NCBI RefSeq assembly: GCF_000611645.1
Contig: NW_014013097.1
Location: 1 to 25,747, forward strand
DNA: 25,747 bases
DNA from: Monoraphidium neglectum
Taxonomy: Eukaryota; Chlorophyta; Chlorophyceae; Sphaeropleales; Selenastraceae
Reading direction: 5' to 3'
Positions 1 to 9,440 of this stretch are shown piece after piece (the stretch's first letter is position 1; every line of letters starts with the position of its first letter). The notes beneath the pieces were generated by a model. The model had not been told where the DNA came from and made no database searches. It was given only the letters and a program-made list of their open reading frames with translations. A program made the translations under genes and the position numbers.

Positions 1-136
1 CCCCACCTTGACGTCATCGTAGCCGTACATGACCTTGGCGCCACCCTTGGACTGCCGCCACGACTTGGGCAGGGCGCGGTACTTCACATTGACCATCACG
101 CCGTCCCTGAAGTAAGGGAAAGCGATCCAGCCCGCC

Positions 137-193
<57 letters not shown>

Positions 194-1742
194 GGTTGAC
201 GAGCGTCCGGGCCCGCCGGCCCCTGCCGCTGCCAGCCCGCGCCGCCGCCTTGCCGGGGAGGCGGGCGGGCCTGCGCGTCCATCATCACCCGGTTCTCCTG
301 CAGGGTGCGCCTGCTGATGCCCCTCTCGCGCTCAAACCACTGAACAAACTCTTCCGACAGCTCAACAAGGTCCGCCTTGATCGGCGGCGGCGGCGCGGAC
401 GGCGACGCCTGCGCCGCGCCGAGGCCCGAGTGCGCGCCGTAGGCAGGGCCGGCGCCACCGCCGCCGCCCTCCGGCCGCGCGAGCCGCTGCACGAGCGCCG
501 CCGCGGCGCCCATGCCGCCGCCGCCGCCGTAGCCGTAGCTGCTCCCGCTGCCGCCGTACCCGTTGAGGCCTGTGGGGCCGCCGCCAGCGCCCTCGGCGGC
601 GCGGCTGACGCCGGCGTCGCCCAGCAGGCTGCGGCCGCCCTTGAAGCCGCACTTGGCGCGGTGGCAGCACCACAGGACCGACAGCGCGTCTTGGGTGGTC
701 GTAACTGCAAAGCAGTCCTCGTTGTGGGCGCCGTTGCCTGATTGGTTGAATGGCGCGAGCCGCAGGGGGCACATGTGGGGCGGCCGCTCAGTACAGAATC
801 AAGGGTCGAAATGGTGGCTATCAGGGCCCGGTTCAAGGGGCACGGGAGCGCCAGCAGAGCAGGATGCGTCAACGTCAGTGGACGTGTGCGCGAGCAGGTC
901 GCGCGCGCTGTCGGCCCTCACCACACTGGGGGCATGTGGCGCGCACGGTGGACCCTGGCTTGAGCTGCGGCAGCGGCTCCGAGTCCCACTCCTCCTCCAG
1001 CAAGTCGCACAGCGCCTGCGCAAAAGGGCACGTGTGTTTTTGTGTGTGTGTGGGGGGGGGGATTGTGACGGTGATGTGCTGCTGCGAGAGACGTGGCTGC
1101 TGCCATTGCAGGAGGGATGGTGGGCCGCCGTCCCTGCAAGCCATGCAATGAGAGAAGATGTGCCAGCAACGCCGCTCTTTTCAACGCCGCGACGATGAGT
1201 TGACGGTGAGGTTTTGCCCGCTCAATGACACCCTAACTTCAGTTTTGCTTACCTCCAACCGCTCTCGTTCGTCCATCTCAGTAGGAAGCTTCTGCCAGCC
1301 GCCTGGGGGAGCTGTAATGCCGCCGCTGCTGCCCGCACGTCCACTCAAATGTGAATTGACCTGCGGGTGCTGCTGCTGCTGCTGCTGCTGCGGTTGGTGT
1401 TGGTGGTGATACTGCGGCTGATGCTGCAAGTATCCCTCCTGCTGCTGTTGCGGCGGCAGCGTTGCAGGCTGCTGGTACCATTGCTGTGGAGGTTGCTGCT
1501 GCTGCTGCGGCGGCGGCTGCACGTATCCCTGCTGCTGCGGCGGCTGCGAATATCCCTGCTGCTGCTGCTGCTCGTTGAGGTGGGGGTGCCAGTGCTGCTG
1601 CTGCTGCGGCAGCGGTGGGGCCAGCGGCGATGGTGGCAGTTGTGGTGGCTGGGTTGGGTGCTGAAGCCCCTGCTGTGGCAAGTAGGATGGAGCATGCTGC
1701 TGCAGCTGCGGCTGTCCCTGCCTCTGCGGCTGCTGGTAAGCT

Positions 1743-1773
<31 letters not shown>

Positions 1774-2476
1774 CCTGCCGCTGCACATACATCTGCTGCT
1801 GCGCCTGCGACTGGTCTCCCAGGTGCTGTTGACTCGGTTGCTGGGAGCCCGGTGGTGGATACCCGTTCTGCTGCAGCAGCTGAACCCCAGCTCTTGGCAC
1901 GCGCGCTGGCATTGTGGGCTGCTCTGTGGGCGCCTTTGGCCTTCGCGCTCGTGCTGGCGGCGGCTGTGGCTGCTGTGGCTGATTTGGCTGCTGAGGCTGC
2001 TGCTCGGGTGTCGGCGCCGGCGGCTGCGTCGACGTCGACCTCGACACACGCGGGGGCCGGGCTGGTGGCCGTGGCACGCCAGGCCTAGCTGCAGCGGGCT
2101 GAGGGGTGGTTGTCCGCCTGCCCTTGCTTGGGGTGCTCGGATTGTCCAGCGGCTGCGACGCCGCATGCAGGGCGCCGTTGGCGGGAAGCCGGTCCCGGCT
2201 GCCTGCCTCAGTTGCAAAGCAGCGGGCCGCTGTTGGGCTGCAGCCGCTGACCCCCGACACGCCAGGAAATGGCAGGTGGTGCGCCCAGCCGCCAGCGGTG
2301 CGGCGCCTGACATGCATAGAGGCGGCCGTCAGGAGCGCGCGGCGCCCTGCTGGCACCACCGCTGCTGCCGCCGCCGACGACACGGACGGCGCGCCGCATG
2401 CAGCCAAGCCGGCAACATGAAGGTGGACCTGTGTTGTACACAGAACCATGACGCGGCTTAGCAGCGCTGAAAGCAT
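1..2476 (-). CDS. TWINKLE: Twinkle-like organellar primase-helicase, 5' part (partial at left edge)
   Basis: Three exons are visible: 2476-1253, 1015-922 and 737 to about 7. Introns are GT-AG (1252-1016 and 921-738) with phases 0 and 1. The last exon may end at an AAG|GTGGGG donor at 6-1 or run on past the edge. The product so far is about 683 residues. Residues 1-~92 look like an organelle presequence (Arg/Ala/Ser-rich, RCFATEA near the end). A Q/P-rich region follows to ~400. Then comes a primase zinc ribbon: CPQC at 436-439, created across the exon 2/3 junction, and CCHRAKCGFKG at ~463-473. After it lie WFERERGISRRTLQENRV and IAFPYFRDGVMVNVKYR, both typical of the Twinkle/T7 gp4-like primase region. 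The family primes and unwinds organellar DNA. TOPRIM and helicase domains would lie left of the window, so helicase function is inferred. Exon 3 contains an 18-residue polyQ. Confidence 0.86.
139..192. repeat. (CTG)18 microsatellite, polyQ-coding on minus strand
   Basis: Eighteen uninterrupted CTG units lie inside exon 3 of the Twinkle-like gene. Read on the minus strand they are CAG codons giving a Q18 run between the GISRRTLQENRV and IAFPYFRDG motifs. The purity of the array suggests length variation between strains. Confidence 0.97.
1742..1771. repeat. Q10-coding CTG/TTG run in Q-rich exon
   Basis: Two TTG and eight CTG units (CAA and CAG on the minus strand) encode ten glutamines. This is the longest of many Q-runs in exon 1 of the Twinkle-like gene. 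Shorter runs lie near 1367-1391, 1496-1510, 1555-1572 and 1597-1608, so about 1360-2010 is one diffuse glutamine/proline-rich block. Confidence 0.9.
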
Positions 2477-4086
2477 CGACTGACCATGACTTGCAGATTG
2501 TCAGATCAAACCATTCGGGGTAAGTCTTTATACACTATGCAAATGTAGGCAGCCATATCTCATTTGTATGACGACATGAGCTACTGTACTGTACTTGCCT
2601 GCCTACGGTATTATAAACGCCCGCCAATTTTTAGCCCAGGCCGGTTCAGACTGGCCGCGGAACACGAGTGCCTGCACAGTACACACCTGTGAGGTGGTGT
2701 GAAAAAAAGATCTATGAGATGGCTCTCGGCAGCAGTATTACAGTGGCTGTGCACCACATTCACCTTCAAGTGCAGACTCCGCCGCCGCTGGTGGCCAGCG
2801 TGAAGCACATACGCACCATACATATGACCAGCCTACCACAATACAGTCTGGAACGTCATGAGTGGCTCCACTTTGCATCCCTCACTCACAGGCACATTGT
2901 TATAGATGGTCGGCTGTCGTGAGTACGGGTGACCATTTGTCAGCCAGCCAGCACAGTGAGGAAGGGACAACAACCCTCACACAAGCCCGGAAGGAGTCAA
3001 TGAGGGTATCTTGTGGTCTTGTGTGTGGAATCAGTGCTGCTCTTGCCCTCTCAACTGCTGCAACGCCACGGCCGTGCTGTACTTTCAATCCAGCAAAGTG
3101 CTTTTGAGTGCAAGCACGGTTTGTGATATCCTGCGAGGTGCGCCAGGGTACCACACAACAGTGTGGTGACATTTTTTGGCTGAAGTTGTAAGGCGGTCAA
3201 CTGCACATACTGTATGCACTTGCTTGCAGGCAGGCAGATGGCCGGCAGCGTGGCGATGCAACGCTTTGTTGTGGGTTGTGAGCAAACTCTAGAGTGGGTA
3301 CCGTACCCAGGCCCTTTTCCAACCGCTTGCAACCAGGTAGCATACAGGTGCGTATGACATTCCGAAGTAGTTGTTGTTGCAACAGGACAAGCTGTGGTGA
3401 GCCCGAGGGTGCGGGGCTGGCAGGCGAGGGGGCCTCTGAGTCCTGACACTCAGACTGAGTTCAGGTCACGTGAGCGGGCTAGAACGAGCACGCGACGTTC
3501 GCAAGAATTCTCTCCATGGTCGTCATTTTCCAATATACGCTGATGTCTGAAAAAATCATCTTCCACTACTGTACCGTTACCGATCATCCGACGTCGACGT
3601 AGAGCAAAGACCGTTCTCAACCGTGCTGATCACGATAACGAACCTGCCGAAACACCGGCACCTCATCGCTGCGGTGTACAAAAGCAATCCCATTGCATCA
3701 AAAATCGCCATGATCAGCAGCTCATGCACCCGTGCGGCAGCGATTGCCCGCCTCGCACTGCCATCGGCCAACACGCCTTGCAGGCGTGCGATGCCCCCCC
3801 TCCAGGTGAAAGAGTGCCGGGGTTCTTAATGCATGTGCAGCATAGGGTGACAATGCTCGAAGCCAGGGGCTTTGGCCCACATCCCTGCTGCTCGTGGTAG
3901 TTGTACCGGCTGCAGGTAATTGTGCCGCAGTGCATCACACTCCCCTCCCCCCCCCCTCGCACCCTCTGTCTGTGACAACAACAGGCCTGACGCCATGGCA
4001 ACAAGCCGCAAAAACGCAGGAAAGAAGGCACTCATGGCGGCAATCGCGACTTGCAGCATGCCGTGCGCAGCGGCCCCTTGCTGCCG
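2477..4086. other. 1.6-kb stretch without a supportable gene
   Basis: This stretch lies between the start of the Twinkle-like gene and the unrecognised ORF. It is less GC-rich than its flanks and its ORFs are short, mostly beginning at GTG or TTG, with no family motif. It holds the probable Twinkle promoter at its left end. A pyrimidine-rich tract at about 3938-3972 followed by ACAACAG (ending 3984) resembles a 3' splice site, and CAG|GTAATT at 3915/3916 resembles a donor. A 5' leader intron of the downstream ORF is therefore possible but not shown. Confidence 0.6.
2526..2532 (-). promoter_or_regulatory. Candidate TATA box for the Twinkle-like gene
   Basis: The minus strand reads TATAAAG about 50 bases upstream of the ATG at 2476-2474, a suitable distance for a TATA box with a short leader. 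A second TATAAA lies on the plus strand at 2612-2617. This rests on motif and position only. Confidence 0.35.
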
Positions 4087-4806
4087 ATGCTGCTGCCACG
4101 TCAGGGCCAGCGGGACGATCATGATGGAGGGGCAAGCTCTGGCCAGCCGCCGCCCTTTGCGCGCCTGCTGTCCCCTGCGCTGCGGCGACGGTGGCTGCTG
4201 GACTGCCTGCGGTGGCGCATGTCATCAGACATACAGGAAGTGGAGGATGACCTTGCAGTGTCCTCCCCATGGGGGGCTTGGCTGCTGCTTGCCGGCGCCA
4301 AAGGCCTCGCCAGGCAGGCAATTGTCGAGCAGCTGCTCGTGTTCTGCCAAATGATCCACGACAGCGGGCTGCTGCCCCACCCAGCTGGCAGCGGCGACGG
4401 CGGACAGGCGGATAGCAACGAGATGGATTGGGCTGCGCTCCTGGCAGAGGCGGCGTCAGTGCTGCCGCGGCGCTTTGAGGTGGGGCCAGAGTGCATGAGG
4501 TGGCGCGATGAGGCGCCGTCCCTGCGGGGCAGGGGGGACCGCGCCATTCTTGACGAGATGTCTACGACATTTCACCTCGTGGAGGCGCGCGCCTGCGCCC
4601 CGAGCCCCGCTGTGGGCCTTATGGTCGGCCCCCACGCGTGGCTGGCCATGGGGGCCGTGTCCTTCACTGCGCGCCTGAACAGCGCCCGCGGGCGGCTGAT
4701 GGAGCACCTCGCTTCAAACCCAAACGGCATCTTTGACGACGTTGGCGGCGCTGCAGCGTGGCAGCGGCTGTACGATAGCATGGGGGAACCACAGCTCTTC
4801 GGTTGA
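4087..4806 (+). CDS. Unrecognised single-exon protein, 239 aa
   Basis: I do not recognise a family. The frame opens after a TGA at 3988-3990 and the first in-frame ATG is at 4087; a second at 4219 would give a product starting MSSDIQEVEDDL. Codon choice is GC-rich at third positions, as in the recognised genes here. The sequence looks like a folded protein: helix-like segments such as ARQAIVEQLLVFCQMIHDSG and DWAALLAEAASVLPRRFEVG, few repeats, and a distinct C-terminal block (MVGPHAWLAMGAVSFTARLN, then GRLMEHLASN). There is no signal peptide and no clear membrane span. It converges on trpA, 444 bases away. Unseen 5' exons are possible. It could be a chance ORF, but its length and codon use argue against that. 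Confidence 0.5.
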   Translation: MLLPRQGQRDDHDGGASSGQPPPFARLLSPALRRRWLLDCLRWRMSSDIQEVEDDLAVSSPWGAWLLLAGAKGLARQAIVEQLLVFCQMIHDSGLLPHPAGSGDGGQADSNEMDWAALLAEAASVLPRRFEVGPECMRWRDEAPSLRGRGDRAILDEMSTTFHLVEARACAPSPAVGLMVGPHAWLAMGAVSFTARLNSARGRLMEHLASNPNGIFDDVGGAAAWQRLYDSMGEPQLFG

Positions 4807-5250
4807 GGTGGGGCCTACTGTGCTGGGGACGCAGGCATGCTGATTGGATGCAGTGAGGTGGACGTGCTGGGTTTAGGGTTGCTGGTTGCTGGTTTCTGAC
4901 GGTGGCTGAGCCCCACCTGTCGTTGGATCATGTTGTCATCTAATACGATTGGCCGGCAGCATTTGCGGAGTCGCATGTTCAGATACGGTTGCGGTTTGTG
5001 ACACCTGCACACCTGTCCAGCAGCGGAGGAGACAGGTTGGTTTGGTCCCATGCGCAGCGACAGGCAACCTGCTTGCTTGTCAAGCATCGATTGTTGAATA
5101 ATTGGTAACAGAACACAAGCCAACCGCAAAAAAAGGATGGGTCATGACCGTCAAAAAGGGAGAGAGACCCAAGGCAAGGGGTCCAGGATGGTCGATGCAC
5201 GGCATTATACAAAGAAATACTCTCCACAAACGCAAGCAACGCCCCAAACA
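4807..5250. other. Convergent 3' intergenic region
   Basis: This lies between two converging stop codons, of the unrecognised ORF and of trpA, and should hold both 3' UTRs. I found no TGTAA (the usual chlorophyte poly(A) signal) for either strand here. Nothing else is apparent. Confidence 0.6.
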
Positions 5251-7040
5251 TCACTGAGGGATCGCGTCCCTCAAGCTCTTGGCCAGCTGCTCCATCGCCG
5301 CGAGCCCCTCTGCCGGCGTCTCGGCCTCCCCCAGCGCCCGCACGAGCGCGCTGCCGCAGATGACGCCCTCCGCGCCCCACTCCACGATCTGCCGCGCCTG
5401 CTCGGGCCTCGACACGCCAAAGCCGACGGCGATCGACTTGTCCGTCACAGAGTGCAGCAGGTCTATGAGCCCCTCCACCCGCGCCTGCACGCGCTCCTGC
5501 ACACCGGTGACGCCGGTGACGCTAACGAGGTACACGAAGCCCTGGGAGGCGCGCGCGATGTCGGCCATGCGCTGCTTGGGGGTGGTGGGGGTCACCAGCA
5601 GCACAAGCTCCAGGCCGGCGCGCTCGCAGGCGGCGCGGACGGTGCCCGTCTCCTCCAGAGGGATGTCCGGCACCAGCAGGCCTGGCAGGGGTCGGGAGGG
5701 GGCCGATAGAGAGCGTGTGCATGTGGGTGTGTGCACGCGCACACGCGCCTGGACGTAGAGCGCAATCATGGTCTTAAACAACTGCTCGTGCATGTGCGTG
5801 AGTGCCAGCCTAGGTGCCACACAAACGCCAGCTGCAGCTAGAATTAAAGAGACCGCGAAACTCTGCATGAAGTCGGCCACGCTGGCCCTGCCGCCGCCGT
5901 TCCTGCCGCCCGCAAGGCCCAGCCACAAAGCGCCGCCGCCGCCGCGCGCCGCCCTCCCCCTCACCCGACGCGCCCGCCTCCTTGATCTGCTGGCAGAACT
6001 TGTCTACGCCCTTGCGCAGGATGGGGTTGAAGTACGTGAACAGCACCAGCGGCGCCTTGAGCTGCGGCGAGACCTCGGCCACCATGGCCACCACGGCGTC
6101 CAGGGTGGCGCCCTTCTGCAGGGCCCGCGTCGCGGCTGAGTGGATGACAGGTCCGTCCGCCAGGGGGTCCTGGGGACAGGCGGCAAAGCAGATGAGGAGA
6201 GGGTGGGCTTCGGGCGGCGCGCTGCGAGGGAGGCGGGAGGGGCCGCGACGGTGCAGCAGCTGCACCCAGGCAGGCCTGCCTTGGGGCGTACAAACGGCAC
6301 CTCTTGCCAACTGGTGTCTCGCTGAGCCGCAGCCCGCCATGCCGCAGCCCGCTGTGCTGCCGAGCAGTGCTTGCGCGAGGGACGCAGTCGGTGCCTACGC
6401 CGAGCATCCCTGCGGCTCGGCTGCTGTCATCAACATCACCCGAGACGCGCATCGTGGCGCGAAGCAGTTCCAAAGCCGCTCCAGCGCCTGGCCGCCCCAT
6501 GATTGCAGCGCCGCGCCGAGCGACGCACCGAGTACGGCACGCCAAGCTCGATGACGTCAGCGCCCAGCGCGTCCAGCTTCTGCAGCGCCACGGCCGTCGT
6601 CTCCAAATCGGGGTCGCCGGCGCAGAGGAACGGGATGAACGCAATCCTGTCGAAAGGTGTCGTTTTGGCATGGCGGGGCAGTGTGCATGCCGGTACGATC
6701 AGCCCTCCCGTGTGGCGACATGCAAGCAAGCTGTTGTGCGTGGCGCGCACCGGGCAAACGCAGCAATTGACACAGCACGGCGGCAGAAGGGTATGCTCCC
6801 TAGCTGTCATCGTGCCTACCCAGCGGCCAATCCCGTGACTCCATCCTATCAAGTACAACTCCAAGATCGGGATCATTGGCAAATTGACCCGCCCATTGTC
6901 GCCACTCACTTCTTTTGTGCCTTCAACTCGGCCATCCTGCCGGACACAGAGGGCCTGGTTGTCACAGCTGTCGCCCTGACCGCCATGCGCCTCCCCGCAA
7001 AAGCACTGGGCCTGCCGATGGCAGCGCGCTGGACCTGCAT
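5251..7040 (-). CDS. trpA: Tryptophan synthase alpha subunit, plastid-targeted
   Basis: It cleaves indole-3-glycerol phosphate to indole and glyceraldehyde-3-phosphate, feeding the beta subunit in plastid tryptophan synthesis. Exons are 7040-6910, 6646-6529, 6169-5965 and 5681-5251. All introns are GT-AG and the phases (2, 0, 1) join without a break, giving 294 aa. The N-terminal ~32 residues ([18 protein letters not shown] and following) are basic and hydroxylated, like a chloroplast transit peptide. The core starts at [20 protein letters not shown]. The loop [16 protein letters not shown] carries the catalytic Glu (residue 77) and Asp (88), matching Glu49 and Asp60 of the Salmonella enzyme. 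Later TIM-barrel motifs [32 protein letters not shown] and GVICGSALV are intact. The start is the only ATG that supplies a transit peptide and a correct donor. It is divergent from RPL12. Confidence 0.95.
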
Positions 7041-8050
7041 CCTGCCTGAGAGTTTCCGCGGTTTCCCTGTGGGCCGGCTTGATCAAGCTGAGCACGCCGT
7101 TACTCGTGTTTATGTGTCTTTTTCCGAAGTGTGTAGCAATGTCGAGTACGTAGAGTGCGCACTTCACTCACTCCCGCAACCAGGCCGCCTCTTCAGGTTC
7201 GCAAGCTGCAACAAAGCAGCGGCGATTCCTTGCACCTGTCCTTTCGGTTCAGGACAGCCTAACAAAGGTGAGAGTGTTCACTGCTATTTTGGCGCGGATG
7301 TGCACGAGGTTGTTCGCGACGGCGCCCTGGTGTTTCTATGGGGCACCGCGTCAGGGCGAGGAGGCTGAAGGCAGTACCCGGATACAGAGGTTTCAGCGGA
7401 TTATTTTCAGCAGCTTCGTCCAGCTGAGGCAGCCTTCAGCGGCGTGGGTGCAGTCGATCTGCTGCTGCGCTTGGTGCAGCAGTGTCCCGGGAGCACGCCC
7501 CCGCCACAGCTGAACAGCAAGCAGTGAAATCAAGGCAGCCGCTTGTTTGTTCTTGCGGCACAGCACGCGCGAGGCATGCCGTTTGTGGTGTGCTTCTGGG
7601 CGGCGCACGGCCTGCAGCAGGCGCAGCAGCTGCGCAACAGCGGTTCCGCCTCGACAACAGCGGTTCCGCCTCGACAGAATGTGACAGCTGCACACATTGC
7701 CCGGCGACCAGCCGGCAGTGTGTATTTCTCCCGGTTGAGGCCCTGCACGCCGCGTCGCTACCAGGCGTGAATGCTCGCAAGCTGCAGCAGTGTGCAGCGG
7801 TGTGGCGGTCATGTCGGCCAGGCCATCCTGCAAGCCGAGCAATGACAGGCAGAGCCCCATCGGGTCCCGTCTGGCAACAAGCTGCCATTCCAAGTGGCCT
7901 GCAGAAAAGCATAATCGATGGTGGTTGAGCGGCCGTCGACATCTGCAATGCAGTCGTGACACGTCTCCATCTGCCCCACGCACACTATCCTGGGTGCCCT
8001 CGCCCGCCGCCCCGCTTCCGCGCAGGCACCCCCCACGCCGCCGCCCCACG
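7041..8050. promoter_or_regulatory. Divergent trpA / RPL12 intergenic region
   Basis: About 1 kb separates the two start codons and should contain both promoters and leaders. I see no TATA-like element in a convincing place. ORFs here on either strand start with alternative codons or antisense the RPL12 exon. A 20-bp tandem duplication lies at 7636-7675. The C-rich bases just before 8051 are the likely RPL12 leader. Confidence 0.5.
7636..7675. repeat. Two tandem copies of a 20-bp unit
   Basis: The unit AACAGCGGTTCCGCCTCGAC occurs at 7636-7655 and again at 7656-7675 with no mismatch. It lies between trpA and RPL12, about 375 bases upstream of the RPL12 ATG. Confidence 0.95.
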
Positions 8051-9336
8051 ATGGCGCCGAAGTTCGACCCCAACGAGGTGATCGAGGTGTTCGTGCGCGT
8101 CACTGGGGGCGAGGTCGGCGCGGCGTCGTCGCTGGCCCCCAAGATCGGCCCCCTGGGCCTGTCCCCCAAGAAGATTGGTGAGGACATTGCCAAGGAGACC
8201 GCCAAGGACTGGCGGGGCCTGCGCGTGACCGTGAAGCTCGCGGTGCAGAACAGGCAGGCCAAGGTGTCGGTCGTGCCCTCGGCGGCGGCGCTCGTCATCA
8301 AGGCGCTCAAGGAGCCCGTGAGGGACCGCAAGAAGGTGCGGGGCAGCTGCGGGGTGTTGCTGTGAGCGGGGGTGTTGTTGGCCTCCCGTGATGTCAGCGG
8401 CCGGCAGCGGCGCGGTCAGCAGGATTCGAGCAGTTGCAGTGGTGCCTGGCTTGCAGCAAGGAGGCAAAGCAGGCGAGCGGCGGAGTGAGGGGCAAGTCAT
8501 CACTTGGAGCAGTAGTCTGGTGATGTAGTGGCGGCCGCGGTCGGGAGGCAAAGGCTTGCAGCGCATGGAGGGACGCGGCGCAGACGGAGAGCTCTGGGGC
8601 GCTGCGCGGGCATGACGGTCGCTGGCCTGCCTGCCCAGCGTAGCAGTGCTGCTGTTGCTGTAGGAAAGCCACTGGACACTGCTCGGTGCTGGGGCCACCT
8701 CGCTGGCGCAGCATCGGCGACAACAGCAACGGCCGCGGCGCAGCAGCGCTGCCAGCAGCAGCGCCGTCAGCAGCAGCGCCGTCAGCAGCAGCGCCGTCAG
8801 CAGCAGCGCCGTCAGCAGCAGCGCCCCAGGAGCGTCCCTGCTGACCATCGTGCACCGGTCTCCCTGGCATCGCCCTGCCACCCCCACAGGAGAAGAACAT
8901 CAAGCACACCGGCAACATCACTTTTGATGACATCATCGAGATCGCGCGCGTGATGCGGCCCCGCAGCGTCGCCAAGTCTCTGGCGGGCACCTGCAAGGAG
9001 ATGCTGGGCACCGCGCAGAGCGTCGGCTGCACCATCGACCACATGCACCCGCAGGAGGTCATGGGCAAGGTGGGCCCTTTTCCCGGCGGCTGTCTGCATG
9101 CTGCCCTGTGTGCATTTGCTTCCGGCCGTGCGTGCGTGGGGCGCTGAGGGCGGGCGCACATGGTAGGTGCTGGGTCACTGCATGCCGCGTTTCTTCAGGG
9201 GGCAGTGTCAGTGCTGGCAAGGCGAGGAGCGCTTCATCTCACCGGTTGATCTGAAAGTTGGTGTTGCCCCTTGTTTGCCACGCATGTGCCTGCGCTGCAG
9301 ATTGACAGCGGCGAGCTGGCGGTGCCCGATGCTTGA
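8051..9336 (+). CDS. RPL12: 60S ribosomal protein L12 (uL11)
   Basis: A cytosolic large-subunit protein that, with the P-stalk proteins, forms the GTPase-associated centre. Exons are 8051-8335, 8890-9069 and 9301-9336. Both introns are GT-AG and phase 0, giving 166 aa, close to the usual ~165. The N-terminus [20 protein letters not shown], the segments [20 protein letters not shown] and [11 protein letters not shown], then [19 protein letters not shown] across the first junction, and [20 protein letters not shown] are all characteristic of eukaryotic RPL12. The last exon encodes only [11 protein letters not shown], the expected short acidic tail. Intron 1 (554 bp) carries a 15-bp minisatellite and is unusually long for this window. 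A TGTAA follows the stop by 100 bases. Confidence 0.97.
8753..8825. repeat. 15-bp minisatellite, 4.9 copies, in RPL12 intron 1
   Basis: The unit CAGCAGCAGCGCCGT repeats perfectly at 8753, 8768, 8783 and 8798, followed by a 13-base partial copy to 8825. It ends about 64 bases before the intron acceptor at 8889. Confidence 0.97.
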
Positions 9337-9347
9337 GCAAGCGTGGC

Positions 9348-9406
9348 AGCAGCGGCGGCGGCAGCAGCAGCAGCAGCAGCAGAAGCAGCAGCAGAAGCAG
9401 CAGCAG
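9348..9406. repeat. CAG/CGG-rich repeat in RPL12 3' UTR
   Basis: Mainly CAG units with a few CGG and AAG interruptions, directly downstream of the RPL12 stop. Any transcript that ends at the TGTAA at 9436 would include it. Confidence 0.9.
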
Positions 9407-9435
9407 GATTACAGAGATGGTATGCCTTGGCGTGA

Positions 9436-9440
9436 TGTAA
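9436..9440 (+). terminator. Candidate poly(A) signal (TGTAA) for RPL12
   Basis: TGTAA is the predominant polyadenylation signal of chlorophyte algae. This copy lies 100 bases after the RPL12 stop, a normal distance. Confidence 0.6.

Noticed and set aside
1367..2461. 364-codon Leu-rich plus-strand ORF
   Set aside because: It is the antisense of the Q-rich Twinkle exon; CTG repeats read as polyLeu. No family motif.
3826..4122. 98-codon minus-strand ORF with a hydrophobic segment
   Set aside because: Starts within the opposite-strand ORF and runs through a homopurine tract (complement of the C-rich tract). More likely chance than a membrane protein.
4872..4878. TTTAGGG, a plant-type telomere unit
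   Set aside because: A single copy in an intergenic region; no array, so not a telomeric or interstitial repeat.
7393..8331. 312-codon minus-strand ORF
   Set aside because: Antisense to the first RPL12 exon and its upstream region; no coherent protein features.
8753..8825. Regular direct repeats that might suggest a CRISPR-like array
   Set aside because: Units are contiguous with no spacers and lie in an intron of a eukaryotic gene.
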